From: Versatilivorator sp963663845
GTDB taxonomy: Bacteria; Acidobacteriota; Terriglobia; Versatilivoradales; Versatilivoraceae
DNA: 64,000 nucleotides
Assembly (NCBI GenBank): GCA_963663845.2
Contig: OY760650.2
Location: 248,001-312,000 of the forward strand
Direction of reading: 5' to 3'
In this document: in pieces, positions 55,401 to 64,000 of the stretch
Layout of the letters: each line of letters opens with the position of its first letter
How positions within the stretch are numbered: the stretch's first letter is position 1
Notes under the pieces: model-generated
What the model saw: only the letters and a program-made list of their open reading frames with translations
Database searches by the model: none
What the model was told of the DNA's origin: nothing
Translations under genes and position numbers: made by a program

Positions 55401-56369
55401 TCAAGGATGGACAGAATTTTTCGGGTTTTTCGCCGGATTGTTTCGCTCCCCGATTGCGTGCGGAACACCTGCAGGCAGGGACGCTTTCAAGGTGTCGAGA
55501 AACAATTCTTCCACTTTCCGCCAGACCTCAGGGTCGCGGTCCATCTTGGCGTGGGCCCTGCGGGCGATCGTCTTGTACCAGGGGAGGTGGGACAGGTCGA
55601 TGTCCAGGTTGGAATAGTCGAAGCGGAAGTTTCCCAGAATCCGGGTGCGGCTGGAGTCGGCTGCCCGGATGGGCGCCTCCCCGCGGATGAAGCGTCCGTT
55701 GTCCTGGTAGAGGTTGGCGGCGGTGCGGACGTTGGGGGGGATGAGGCCGTCGCCGCGGCCCACGCTGTCCACCTGGACGGTCAGCAGAACCGGGATACCC
55801 AGCCGGTCCAACTGGCGGGCGAACTTCACCACGGCGGCGCCTCCGAAGCTCTGTCCGTAGAGAACGATGCGGGCCCGCTGTCGTTCTTCCGGTTGGAGGC
55901 GGCCGTCGCCGTTGCTGTCCAGGCAGGCCCGCACCAGTCGAAGGGCCAGGTCGCGCTTCAGGTTCTCGACGGTTTCCACGTGTACTCCGGGAATTGACTG
56001 TTGGCGGAGCCATTGAGCCGTCCGGCCCACCCCCACCTCGGTGTTGCGCCAGGAGTCGCGTCCGCCCATGAAGCCCAGAACCAGGGTGTGGCCCGGCTGC
56101 AGCGGCCTGGGCGCGGTAAAGTGCTGAAACTGCTGGGGGGGAGGCGGGGCGCAGGAGGCTTCCCGGCCGGCTGCCAGCAAGATCAGCATGGGGAGGAGCC
56201 GTCGGATAGTCCTCACAAGAAAGACCATTGGCGGAGTGGCGATAAAGCGAATGGTGAAGACGTTTCCGCAGGTTTCGGCGCAGGAGCGTATGAACGGGAG
56301 GGGCCGGAAGACCCATTGGACCATCTGAAAGAGCCGTGGGACCCGTGGCCCGGCCGGTAGTTCGGACAT
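55401..56369 (-). CDS. Alpha/beta-hydrolase-like protein fused in frame to a P450-like N-terminus
   Basis: The full frame has 322 residues. Residues 1-50 (LPAGPRVPRLFQMVQWVFRP then CGNVFTIRF) read as the N-terminus of a cytochrome P450. At Met48 (ATG 56226-56228) a new signal-peptide-like stretch starts (VRTIRRLLPMLILLAAGREASCA). The body then has LVLGFMGGRDSWRN, an EF-hand-like loop (CLDSNGDGRLQPEE) and the nucleophile elbow YGQSFGGAAVV. The hydrolase may actually start at Met48. The P450 remainder is absent. Confidence 0.65.
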   Translation of the reverse strand: MSELPAGPRVPRLFQMVQWVFRPLPFIRSCAETCGNVFTIRFIATPPMVFLVRTIRRLLPMLILLAAGREASCAPPPPQQFQHFTAPRPLQPGHTLVLGFMGGRDSWRNTEVGVGRTAQWLRQQSIPGVHVETVENLKRDLALRLVRACLDSNGDGRLQPEERQRARIVLYGQSFGGAAVVKFARQLDRLGIPVLLTVQVDSVGRGDGLIPPNVRTAANLYQDNGRFIRGEAPIRAADSSRTRILGNFRFDYSNLDIDLSHLPWYKTIARRAHAKMDRDPEVWRKVEELFLDTLKASLPAGVPHAIGERNNPAKNPKNSVHP

Positions 56370-56510
56370 GCCGTCATTATGATCCCTTTCACCGTTTATT
56401 GTGAGCCTTTTGCAAAACTCCGCAATGAGTCCCTCATGCCCTTTTCGGATGTCGCCTGTGGATTATCTCCTCGATTTGTTTCAGGTAAGCACCACCCCTG
56501 CCCTGACGGC

Positions 56511-56949
56511 CGGATCATCCGAGAGTGAAACACCCAATCGTCAATAAAGACGAACCACGAATGAACACGAATAGACACGAAGACCGATGGACCTCCTTGG
56601 CTGCGACGACGTCACGGAATGAAGGCCCCTCCGGGAGCGCGGGCGTCCCGCCCGCACAACGCTGGCACAGCCTCACCCCTCTCTCCCACCCGGCTCGACC
56701 GGCAACGGCGCCACGATTCCGCTTCAGCCGAGCCCAGGGGGTTCCTGCCGGCGGGGTGGCCGTGTGCCGCATCACGGGGAAACCGAGCGGCCACCCGACC
56801 CAGAGAATGCGGGCGAGACGCCCACGCTCCCGGAGGGGCGCCTCCTCCCATCCTTCTTGCTCTGCGAGGAGGCACTGCCCCTGCCGATGCGGCAGTGCCG
56901 TCCCGCTTCGTGTCCCTTCGTGGATAACTCTTTTTTTCTCTTGTTTCAG
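56511..56949 (-). repeat. Dispersed repeat copy 4 (inverted)
   Basis: A complete copy in the opposite orientation to copies 1-3, from CGGATCATCC at 56511 to CTTGTTTCAG at 56949. The IS copy B begins 39 bp further on. Confidence 0.8.
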
Positions 56950-57087
56950 ACTGGCCCCCGGGCTGCGCCTCCAACAACCCCGGGTCTCAGGGCCATTTTT
57001 TGTTGACGGGCATTTGATTAAGAGCAATGGGGGTAGGATTGAGTCTGGACAATCGGGAACTGATCTGGGATGATGGGAGGGATGGCG

Positions 57088-58893
57088 ATGGACACCTCCC
57101 GAGTTGCTGTGCTGAAAGAGCGGCCGTTGCGAGCGGTGCGGGTGCGGCCGACCCGGGGGCTGGAGGAGCGCCGCCGCTGGGACCGACTGGTTCGGCAGCA
57201 TCACTACTTGCCGTTTCAGGGTCTGGTGGGGTGCGGGTTGCGTCACGTGGCGGAATTCGACGGGGAGTGGGTGGCGCTGGTGGGCTGGCAGGCAGGAGCC
57301 TTCAAGCTGAAGGCGCGGGACCGGTGGATTGGATGGGTTCCGCAGCAGCAGTTCCGGCGGCTGCATTTGATTGCCAACAACACCCGCTTCGTGGTGTTGC
57401 CCGGCCCCCATCGACCGAATCTGGCCTCGCGGGTGCTGGGCTTGAGCCTGCGGCGGGTATCGAGGGATATGCGAGCGCTGCACGGCCATCCGGTGCTGGT
57501 GGCCGAGACCTTCGTCGACCCCAGCCGCTTTGGGGGCATCTGCTACCGGGCTTCCAACTGGCTGAGGCTGGGCAGGACGCGGGGCTATCGACGCCAGCCC
57601 GGGGGCAGCGCGCGCTGGTGCCTTCACGGTCAACCCAAGGAGATCTTCGTGTACCCTCTGCAAGCGGATGCCTGTCAGCAACTGAGTCAACTGGATGATT
57701 CCCCCGATTGGCGCAGCCAAGGGGAGTCCAAGCCCTTGGGCGAGGGAAGCCTGCGCTCTCTGTTCGAGACCTTGCGCACGGTGGAGGAGTTCCGCAGGCC
57801 TCGGGGCAAGCGCTACCCGCTGGCCACCCTGCTGACGATAACCGTGGCGGCACGCTTGGCCGGCTGCCGAGGCGTGACCGCCATCGCCGAGTTTGCCTCC
57901 CGTCTCACTCAGAAGCAGTTGGCCGCCTTGCGCGCCTACTACAGCAAGAAACTGAACCGCTATACGGCCCCCACCGTCACCACCTTCCACAACGTGCTGG
58001 CGCGGCTGCCTCCCGACACCCTCGACCGGGCCTTGCGGCTCTGGGCCAGCAGGATGAGCCGCCACCCAGCCCCGGTCGCCGTCGACGGCAAGCAGGTGCG
58101 CGGCGCCTCCCGCCACAACCCCCGGGGCCGCACGCTGCTGGTGGCCGCCCTCGAACATGGGTCGGGCCTGGTGCTGGGCCAGGAAGCGGTCCGGGACAAG
58201 AGCAACGAGATCCCGGCGGTGCGCACCCTGGTCAGTCAACTGCGCTTGGCGGGTCGGACCGTCAGCCTGGATGCGCTGCATGTGCAGGGGGACACTCTGC
58301 GCCTGGTGGTCGAACAGGGTCAGGCCCATTGGGTGGCCACGGCGGTGAAGCACAACCAGCCCACCCTGCTGGAGGACCTCAAGGCCATCGACTGGGAGGC
58401 GCCCGCCTGCGTCGCCTCTCAGCGGGAAACTCTCGACAAGGCTCACGGGCGCATCGAAACCCGCCGCTGCCGTCGCCTCGACCTGACGGGTAAGCAGTGG
58501 AACGACTATGCTCGCCTGCCCTATCGCCGCCAAGCCTTCCGCATCCAGCGGGAGCGCACCCACCTGAAGACCGGCGCCAGAAGCACCGAAGTCGTTTACG
58601 GCCTCACCTCGTTGCCCCCCGCAGAGGCCGACTCCCAACGCTTGATGGCTCTGGTCCGAGGTCACTGGGAAATCGAGAATCGACTCCATCATGTCCGCGA
58701 CCTCTCCTGGGACGAAGACCGCTGCCGCGCTCATGTCGGCCACCTGCCCCGCAACCTCGCCGCCATGACCAATGCCGCCATCTCCATCGTCCGCTGTCAG
58801 GGTCGCTTCTCCTACCTGCCCCAGGCCCATCGCTTCTATGCCGGTCAACCCCAGGCCGCCCTCAAGGCCGTGCTCAACCCTCTGAGAGCCTGA
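57088..58893 (+). CDS. ISAs1-family transposase with N-terminal DUF4338 (DruA-like) domain, copy B
   Basis: The protein is identical to that of copy A (601 residues from ATG 57088, with GGGAGG 7 bases upstream; in-frame ATGs at 57070, 57073 and 57082 are alternatives). DUF4338/DruA-like domain first, ISAs1 DDE domain second. Identity of two copies 21 kb apart implies recent duplication or gene conversion. Confidence 0.92.
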   Translation: MDTSRVAVLKERPLRAVRVRPTRGLEERRRWDRLVRQHHYLPFQGLVGCGLRHVAEFDGEWVALVGWQAGAFKLKARDRWIGWVPQQQFRRLHLIANNTRFVVLPGPHRPNLASRVLGLSLRRVSRDMRALHGHPVLVAETFVDPSRFGGICYRASNWLRLGRTRGYRRQPGGSARWCLHGQPKEIFVYPLQADACQQLSQLDDSPDWRSQGESKPLGEGSLRSLFETLRTVEEFRRPRGKRYPLATLLTITVAARLAGCRGVTAIAEFASRLTQKQLAALRAYYSKKLNRYTAPTVTTFHNVLARLPPDTLDRALRLWASRMSRHPAPVAVDGKQVRGASRHNPRGRTLLVAALEHGSGLVLGQEAVRDKSNEIPAVRTLVSQLRLAGRTVSLDALHVQGDTLRLVVEQGQAHWVATAVKHNQPTLLEDLKAIDWEAPACVASQRETLDKAHGRIETRRCRRLDLTGKQWNDYARLPYRRQAFRIQRERTHLKTGARSTEVVYGLTSLPPAEADSQRLMALVRGHWEIENRLHHVRDLSWDEDRCRAHVGHLPRNLAAMTNAAISIVRCQGRFSYLPQAHRFYAGQPQAALKAVLNPLRA

Positions 58894-59097
58894 AGCCCCC
58901 CCTCAACCCACCAGCCAGCCCCCAACCCTCTCTACGGGCCGCCCACCCCTGCCTACCATCCTCCAATCCATCCCTTCGCCTCCCCACCATCGCCTCCAAC
59001 CCCTCTGCCATCCCCTTCTCTACCCACCAGCACCACAGATTCAGCCCTCCCCCCTCTTCCCTCCAAGCCTGCCAGTCTTGAACAAAAATTCGCCCTG
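58894..59097 (+). other. C-rich, G-poor tail of the IS
   Basis: About 190 nt between the transposase stop and the right end are rich in C and poor in G (CCACCAGCCAGCCCCCAACC-type sequence). This composition resembles Rho-utilisation regions. The same tail is in copy A at 35991-36179. No gene is present. Confidence 0.45.
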
Positions 59098-59144
59098 AAT
59101 GGGATTGACGGTCGGTGCCCACGGTGTAGTATCCTATTGTATAT

Positions 59145-59840
59145 GTGCTCCCCGCTCGACACGCCGAATGGCCTCGGGCGGGGTTATTCTTTCCCGATTG
59201 GCCATTGAACGGCGAGCCTCAAGTCAAGCGCGCAGTTACCTTTGTGGATGGCCAGAACCTCTTCCACTCTGCTCGCGAAGCATTCGGCTATACCTACCCC
59301 AACTACGACGTGTCGGCGCTCGCCAGGGAAGTTTGCGCGAGACAGGGATGGGAGCGCACCCAAGTACGTTTCTACACCGGGATTCCTGATGTCGGCGATA
59401 ACCGCAGATGGCATTTCTTTTGGACCCACAAGCTTGCGACGATGGGGCGACAGGGTGTCTTTGTGTACAGCAGGCCGCTTCGGTACCGGAACCGCGCGGT
59501 GGCTTTACCTGATGGCACGCAGCACTCTTTTCTGACCGGAGAAGAGAAGGGAATCGACGTTCGAATCGCGCTCGACGTGATTGCGCTTTCTCATCGTCGC
59601 GAATACGATGTGGCGCTCATCATAAGCCAGGATCAGGACCTCTCGGAGGTTGCTGAGGAGATTCGCGCAATCGCACGGGAACAGCGACGGTGGATCAAGG
59701 TTGCCAGCGCCTTTCCACAGAGTCCTGCCTCCCGGAACCGCAGAGGGATCAACAAGACCGACTGGATCAGGATCGACCGAGAGATCTACGACCAGTGCCT
59801 CGACCGGCGGGATTACCGCCGCAAATCCGAGAGGTCGTAG
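59145..59840 (+). CDS. NYN-domain (LabA/PIN-like) protein
   Basis: Up to 231 residues from GTG 59145. The conserved part starts at KRAVTFVDGQNLFHSAREAFGY (about residue 28), so the true start may be the TTG at 59205. NYN fold: FVDGQN first acidic residue, GIDVRIALDVIALSHRREYDVALIISQDQDLSEVAEEIR. The family is predicted to be a PIN-like nuclease. A TTGACG (59105) / TAGTAT (59127) pair with a 16-bp spacer lies at the IS boundary. Confidence 0.8.
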   Translation: MLPARHAEWPRAGLFFPDWPLNGEPQVKRAVTFVDGQNLFHSAREAFGYTYPNYDVSALAREVCARQGWERTQVRFYTGIPDVGDNRRWHFFWTHKLATMGRQGVFVYSRPLRYRNRAVALPDGTQHSFLTGEEKGIDVRIALDVIALSHRREYDVALIISQDQDLSEVAEEIRAIAREQRRWIKVASAFPQSPASRNRRGINKTDWIRIDREIYDQCLDRRDYRRKSERS

Positions 59841-59874
59841 ACCTTTTTGGAAATTATATACGGTCTAACCCGAA

Positions 59875-60075
59875 TCAAACGTACATTGGCCAAGCCCGGT
59901 AGCCGTAGTCTCGGGCATAGAGAATCTCCCCGCTAAGGCTCCGGCACCAAGCTCGGAAAATCAATCGCCTTTTCCGAGGCTTATTTTTCTGCTGAGTTCC
60001 CTTTAACAACTGGCGAGCCTCCTTCCAAACAAGGGCCGGGCTGCCCAACAATACCCGGATGGTCGCATTCCCCAT
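59875..60075 (-). CDS. Small basic protein, unknown
   Basis: The protein has 66 residues, with a basic middle (KKNKPRKRR-like) and the tail IFRAWCRSLSGEILYARDYGYRAWPMYV. The tail resembles short conserved hypothetical proteins from memory only. The rest of 59841-60353 is more AT-rich than the surroundings and has no other gene that I can support. Confidence 0.35.
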   Translation of the reverse strand: MGNATIRVLLGSPALVWKEARQLLKGTQQKNKPRKRRLIFRAWCRSLSGEILYARDYGYRAWPMYV

Positions 60076-60353
60076 GAATTGAAAGCCGAGGCGGAATAGA
60101 CAAGGCCATTTTCGGCAACCACCTCCTATCCTATGTTGGAGGGTTATCTCTCCTCGTCTCGTAGAGTATCTCAGATCAGTGCCTTCAGGAATGCCACACT
60201 GAAATCCTCACTACATTGCGTCTGGCACTGCGGGGCTGGCGACTATGGGGTGGGTGCCTGCGGGGTAGGTGTTCTTTTGTGACACCCGGAGTGATAACTG
60301 TTTTTCAAAATATTCTATAAATCGTTTGATATCAATAGTATACAATATTGCAG

Positions 60354-60429
<76 letters not shown>

Positions 60430-60598
60430 GTGATCGGCAGGAGCCAAAGGGCGACATTATAGAGCATTGGAAGGAGTTGTCAACGCGGGTTTCCGGACGG
60501 GCTCATGCCATTCGGACAGTCTCTTCTCGCCGCTTCGTGGCCCTTCGTGGGTATCTTTTTTGCAGACTCGTCGGTCCGAGCCACAGCGTTGCCAGGCT

Positions 60599-61459
60599 CT
60601 ATCGGCGGGGTGTGGGCGGAAAGGGGAGGGCGGGGCGGTTGCCGGGGTTGACGCCCGGGCGGTTGCCGGGATTGACGCCGGGAGGCCAGCCGGATTGGCC
60701 GGGGCGGCCGAACAGGGGGTTCTGTCCCCCGGGCCGGTCTCGCCCCTGACCGGCCTGGCCCGGTTGGTCGGACTGACCGCGTCTGCCGCCGGGACGCCCC
60801 CGCTGGGCCCGGGCGGACAGCGCGGCGAAGTCGGTGAAGAACTCCCACTCGTTGTGCTTGTTGCGGCCGTTGTAGGTCTTGAGGGATTCCTCCTCGCTGG
60901 TGCTGGCGACGCCGGCGATGCCTCCGATGGTGGGAGAATCCGGTGATTGGGTCTTGAGGGTCTGTCCGTAGGCGGTCTGTCCGGCGGCGGCAGGCGCCCG
61001 CGGGCCCGATTCCCGGGACTGGCCCGACCCGCCCGATCCGTAGGGGTTCCGGTCCCCTCCGGCGCCGGTCTCGGCCGTGCCCGGCAGGACCGTCAGCAGG
61101 GGCCGGTTGTTGGGACCCACCTTGATGAGACGCCACTCCTCGTTGGTGACGGGATCGGTCCAGGGCTGGCGGAGAAACCGCTTGTTGTTGGTGTTCAGCA
61201 GGGCTTCGACGGTGCTGGGGTAGGCCACCTGGGGCGTCCCCAGGGTCCGGCTCCAGTGGGCATACCAGAGAATCAGGGCCCGCTGGTACTGCTCGCCCCG
61301 GAAAATCAACTCCTCTTCCCGTTCCCGCTTGACGGCCGTCCGCCAGTTGAGCGCCGCCTCCGAAAGAGCGACCAGCAGCACGCTGGCCATCACCATCACC
61401 AGGGCCAGGGTGTAGCCGGCCTGGCCGCTGCTCCTGCGCCGTTTGCAGGTCATGAGCAA
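60599..61459 (-). CDS. Type II secretion/type IV pilus pseudopilin-like protein
   Basis: The protein has 286 residues. N-terminal prepilin-like region (RRRSSGQAGYTLALVMVMASVLLVALSEAALNW) then EEELIFRGEQYQRALILWYAHW, as in GspG/GspH-like proteins. The C-terminal third is low complexity, Gly/Pro/Arg-rich, with two exact VNPGNRP repeats. It is last in the pilM-N-O-P-like run and probably part of the same envelope complex. Confidence 0.75.
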   Translation of the reverse strand: MLMTCKRRRSSGQAGYTLALVMVMASVLLVALSEAALNWRTAVKREREEELIFRGEQYQRALILWYAHWSRTLGTPQVAYPSTVEALLNTNNKRFLRQPWTDPVTNEEWRLIKVGPNNRPLLTVLPGTAETGAGGDRNPYGSGGSGQSRESGPRAPAAAGQTAYGQTLKTQSPDSPTIGGIAGVASTSEEESLKTYNGRNKHNEWEFFTDFAALSARAQRGRPGGRRGQSDQPGQAGQGRDRPGGQNPLFGRPGQSGWPPGVNPGNRPGVNPGNRPALPFPPTPRR

Positions 61460-61479
61460 GATCCCGTGGGTCGACCGGC

Positions 61480-62124
61480 CTATTCCGGGGGCATCTCCAG
61501 ATTCAGCCGCTTCCTGGTCCGGGAGGCGACTTCTTCGACTTCAGCCATGGTATCGGTAATGCGATGGATTCGAAAGCGGTTGGCGACCAGGTCTCCCTCC
61601 CAGGCCAGGTAGAGGTCGTCTCCGTCGGCAAAGAAAGCCTGGCGCTTCTTGCCCGGCGGGTCCTTTCTGAAGCCGTAGTACTTCAGGGGGATGTCCACGG
61701 CCTTCCGGCCCGGCGAGGAGGCCCCACCGGGAACGAACGGCCGGCTGCGTCCACCGGAGGGGTCCGCCGACCCGGAGGTTCGGCGGGACGCCCCCCCATC
61801 GGGCCTGGCGGATGGAGGCGGGGTGTGGAAGGCGAACATGTTTCGCGCCAGGGAGGGCTCGATCCGCTCCATCCGGCCCAGCTTCTCGAAATCGATGCTG
61901 GAGTTGATCTGGGCCGCCGGAATTTCCCGCCCTCTTCTGCCGTCTCCCGGCTTGCCGGTCTTGAGGACAAAGGACTCCAGGCCGCGCCAGGCGGCGGGCG
62001 CCCCACCCGAGTTGGAGAGAGACGGCGAGGAGCTCCGGCCCCAGCTCCAATAGAGCACCAGCAGCAGCACCGCCACCAGGGCGCCCAGCACTTTCAGTTG
62101 TTTCTTCTGCTTGGGATCACTCAT
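61480..62124 (-). CDS. PilP/GspC-like membrane-anchored protein
   Basis: The protein has 214 residues. One membrane helix at the N-terminus (VLGALVAVLLLVLYWSWG) is followed by a disordered linker and a small beta-domain (PLKYYGFRKDPPGKKRQAFFADGDDLYLAWEGDLVANRFRI). This resembles the HR/PilP fold. It overlaps pilO by 8 bp. The family assignment rests mainly on position and layout. Confidence 0.65.
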   Translation of the reverse strand: MSDPKQKKQLKVLGALVAVLLLVLYWSWGRSSSPSLSNSGGAPAAWRGLESFVLKTGKPGDGRRGREIPAAQINSSIDFEKLGRMERIEPSLARNMFAFHTPPPSARPDGGASRRTSGSADPSGGRSRPFVPGGASSPGRKAVDIPLKYYGFRKDPPGKKRQAFFADGDDLYLAWEGDLVANRFRIHRITDTMAEVEEVASRTRKRLNLEMPPE

Positions 62125-62698
62125 GGCCGGCCCCGATGAGAGTGGACAACTGAAGGTCCATGCGAATGCTGCCCGATCCTTCTCGCGTATCCTCCAGGTT
62201 CAGCGAGTCGACGATGATGAACCTGGAGTGGTTTTCCAGAGCGTTCAGGAACCTGCGGATATTGCCGTAGCTCCCCTCGATCGGCAGCACCACGCTGAGT
62301 TTGCGGGTGCCGAATCGGGTGTCGCGGTCGTACTGAAAGACTCCCCGGGTCTTGACCAGCCCCGCGTTGCGGCAGGCCCTCTCCAGCTCCCTGAGCAACT
62401 CCGAATTCCCCCACTCCCGGGAGAAGAGGTTCTGCCGTTTGAACTCCTGGAAGCGCGACTGGCTCTCCCGCATCCGGGTCTCGATCCGGTGGAGCTTGTC
62501 GCGGACGGTCCGCCGCTGCCTGAGCTGAAATTGCACCTCCCGGGCCCTGGCGGTGACGATCTGGTCGGCCAGGATCACCGGACGCACCAGCAGGATGTAA
62601 ACGGGCAGATTCAGCAGGCACAGCCCCAGCAACGTCCACAGGACCAGCCGCTGCTTCCCGGGATCGGGTCTGCGAATTCTGGCGGCTCCGTTCGGCAT
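62117..62698 (-). CDS. pilO: PilO-like type IV pilus assembly protein
   Basis: The protein has 193 residues. N-terminal membrane helix (LVLWTLLGLCLLNLPVYILLV), coiled coil (RAREVQFQLRQRRTVRDKLHRIETRM), then a small alpha/beta domain with LVKTRGVFQYDRDTRFGTRKLSVVLPIEGSYGNIRRFLNAL. Layout matches PilO/GspM-type inner-membrane platform proteins. It follows pilN without a gap. Confidence 0.8.
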   Translation of the reverse strand: MPNGAARIRRPDPGKQRLVLWTLLGLCLLNLPVYILLVRPVILADQIVTARAREVQFQLRQRRTVRDKLHRIETRMRESQSRFQEFKRQNLFSREWGNSELLRELERACRNAGLVKTRGVFQYDRDTRFGTRKLSVVLPIEGSYGNIRRFLNALENHSRFIIVDSLNLEDTREGSGSIRMDLQLSTLIGAGHE

Positions 62699-63328
62699 TT
62701 AAGGAACGCTCCCCGGACCGTGGTCGAACGGCGGCCCCCCGGCTCGGGCCTGCTCCCGCAGGGGTCGAGCCCGATAGTTCACTTGCAGCCCGTAGTGCTT
62801 CCCGACGAAGTTGGGGCTCTTCGACAGGTCTTCGCTCACCAGGTTGACCTGGTAGAAATCGGAGTCCGCCTCCAGCCGCGCAATGAACTCGATGTAGTCG
62901 GCGCCGGAGCGGGCGTTGCAGAAAATCTCCACCACGATTTCGCTCTCGGCGATCCTGGGCGTGATGGCCACGATCTGGACCCGGTGGGGGACCAGGTTCT
63001 CCAACCGGTTGAGGAAGCGGGTCCAGGAGAAGGTCCTGCGGGCGATCAGGGGATTGAGGTAGTCCACCAGGTTCAGAAAATCCTCGGTTTCCGGCCGTTG
63101 CAGCCGCGCCCAGATCTGCTGCTGCTCCTGCTCCAGCCTGGCGGCCTCTGCCGTCTGATCGGCCAGCTCCCGGTTCAGTCGCAGGCTCTGGGAGCGGTGG
63201 GCCAGGTAGAGCAAGAGGTTGGCGGTCGAGAGACCGGCCAGGACCAGGCCCAGCAGCAGCGATGCCGCATAGAACCTGCGGTTGTTGAAAAAGGGCTTGG
63301 AGGCAAGATTGAGGGGGACTTTCAGCAT
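62699..63328 (-). CDS. pilN: PilN-like type IV pilus assembly protein
   Basis: The protein has 209 residues starting MLKVPLNLASKPFFNNRRFYA at ATG 63326-63328; the longer frame overlaps pilM. The conserved N-terminal (I/V)PLNLASxPF-type PilM-binding motif is present. A membrane helix (LLLGLVLAGLSTANLLLYLA) and a coiled coil follow, then the ferredoxin-like domain. It is one base after the pilM stop. Confidence 0.85.
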   Translation of the reverse strand: MLKVPLNLASKPFFNNRRFYAASLLLGLVLAGLSTANLLLYLAHRSQSLRLNRELADQTAEAARLEQEQQQIWARLQRPETEDFLNLVDYLNPLIARRTFSWTRFLNRLENLVPHRVQIVAITPRIAESEIVVEIFCNARSGADYIEFIARLEADSDFYQVNLVSEDLSKSPNFVGKHYGLQVNYRARPLREQARAGGPPFDHGPGSVP

Positions 63329-63329
63329 C

Positions 63330-64000
63330 TCAGAATTTTCCCAGGGCCAAGCCCAGTGCCGGGGCAAGGAGGTGGTGGACCAGGTTGGAGGGCACCGCCT
63401 GTTTCCATTGAACAGCCCCCCAAGCGTCCAGGTTGGAGACCGAAGCCCGAGTACGCTCCGCCAGAGACGACAGCTCCGACTCGGAAAAGTCCCGCGGGAA
63501 CGAGAGGTAGACCTTGTCCACCCCGGAGGCTCCCAGCTTGTCCTGAGTGTACATCAGGCAGGGATGGATCTCTTCGTAGGGGTCCGCCGACCAATTCACC
63601 ATCAGGTCCATGGGACTCTCGAAGTCGTAATCGGTGTGGCGATAGAAGACCACGGCCTCCTGCTGAATGATCAGCGAGGAGATGTTGGAGGAACGAACCC
63701 TCATGAACAGGACGGATTTCCGAATCTCGTCCCGGTGTTGACGGGCCAGGAGCTCATAGGCGGCAAAGGTGGACAGGGTGACGAAGCCCACGTGAATTCC
63801 CAGAGATTCGAAAACCTCTTCGAACTGCGCCAGAACTGCCTTGTGGATGTTGGCCGTGATGACGTGGTGCTTGCCGGCTTCAGTCCTTTGCTCCACAAAG
63901 CTCAGGTGAGATTCGTCGATATCGTAGGGGATGGTCTTCCTGAGCTTCCACTTGAGAAGCTCTGTTTTCTCCTCCCGCTTCGAGGGCAGGGTATCGAAAG
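63330..64000 (-). CDS. pilM: PilM-like type IV pilus assembly protein (partial)
   Basis: The C-terminal 223 residues are visible and the gene runs off the right edge. The frame is open upstream of the first ATG (KTELLKWKLRKTIPYDIDES). It resembles the actin-like ATPase PilM: FTIRKFP-type blocks are not visible, but LKASKTIPYDIDE-like and the PilN-preceding order fit. It forms the cytoplasmic ring that binds PilN. Start lies outside the window. Confidence 0.82.
   Translation of the reverse strand, partial: FDTLPSKREEKTELLKWKLRKTIPYDIDESHLSFVEQRTEAGKHHVITANIHKAVLAQFEEVFESLGIHVGFVTLSTFAAYELLARQHRDEIRKSVLFMRVRSSNISSLIIQQEAVVFYRHTDYDFESPMDLMVNWSADPYEEIHPCLMYTQDKLGASGVDKVYLSFPRDFSESELSSLAERTRASVSNLDAWGAVQWKQAVPSNLVHHLLAPALGLALGKF

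Larger units (their letters stand above)
56988..59097 (+). mobile_element. ISAs1-type insertion sequence, copy B (2,110 bp)
   Basis: Same length and ends as copy A, in opposite orientation. The left end CAGGGCCATTTTTTGTT starts at 56988 and the right end, inverted CAGGGCGAATTTTTGTT, ends at 59097. Flanking 10-mers are CCCCGGGTCT (56978-56987) and AATGGGATTG (59098-59107). They do not match each other, but are the reverse complements of copy A's left and right flanks. Confidence 0.93.

Overview
The window looks like a chromosomal piece of a GC-rich, Gram-negative-type bacterium. The best guess is an uncultured member of the Acidobacteriota. This rests on gene content only: a DUF1552 / DUF1587-1585 cytochrome-type pair, Tat-exported Gfo/Idh oxidoreductases, a radical SAM protein fused to DUF2344, a pilM-N-O type cluster and abundant small dispersed hairpin repeats. 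Planctomycetes or Verrucomicrobia share several of these, so the assignment is inference.

Region by region. 1-7 kb: radical SAM/DUF2344 protein, a Tat-exported Gfo/Idh oxidoreductase, and a leuC-leuD-mog run on the minus strand. 7-11 kb: a nested inverted repeat, a coiled-coil membrane protein, a PlsC-type acyltransferase, tRNA-Phe and a Tat-exported DUF3500-like protein. 11-15 kb (minus strand): sugar isomerase-like protein, Gfo/Idh protein, ffh and ymdB-like phosphodiesterase. 15.3-18.6 kb: a non-genic block of tandem and dispersed repeats carrying a complete group II intron. 18.6-25.7 kb (minus strand): the translation cluster thrS-infC-rpmI-rplT-pheS-pheT-zapB-like-zapA. infC appears to use an AUU start. 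26-30 kb: acyl-CoA synthetase, UDP-glucuronate decarboxylase and UDP-glucose dehydrogenase. 30-36 kb: the DUF1552 protein and a 1,415-residue CXXCH protein.

36-59 kb is an accessory region bounded by two inverted 2,110-bp ISAs1-type elements, whose transposase carries an N-terminal DUF4338/DruA-like domain. It holds an IS1634-type element, an IS5/IS1182-like transposase, an IS1634 fragment, several toxin-antitoxin modules (some broken), a two-domain amidohydrolase, katG, a beta-carbonic anhydrase, an ECF sigma/membrane-protein/RDD operon and a hydrolase fused in frame to a P450-like N-terminus. The 10-bp flanks of the two IS copies are exchanged, which shows that the 18.9 kb between them is inverted relative to its ancestral state. 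59-64 kb: a NYN-domain protein, tRNA-Asn, and a type IV pilus / type II secretion assembly cluster (pilM-pilN-pilO, pilP-like, pseudopilin) running off the right edge.

No single large undescribed system stands out. The strongest observations are the inversion read from the swapped target duplications, the group II intron inserted exactly at the hairpin of a dispersed repeat, the DruA-like domain fused to a transposase, the AUU start of infC and the P450-hydrolase in-frame fusion.
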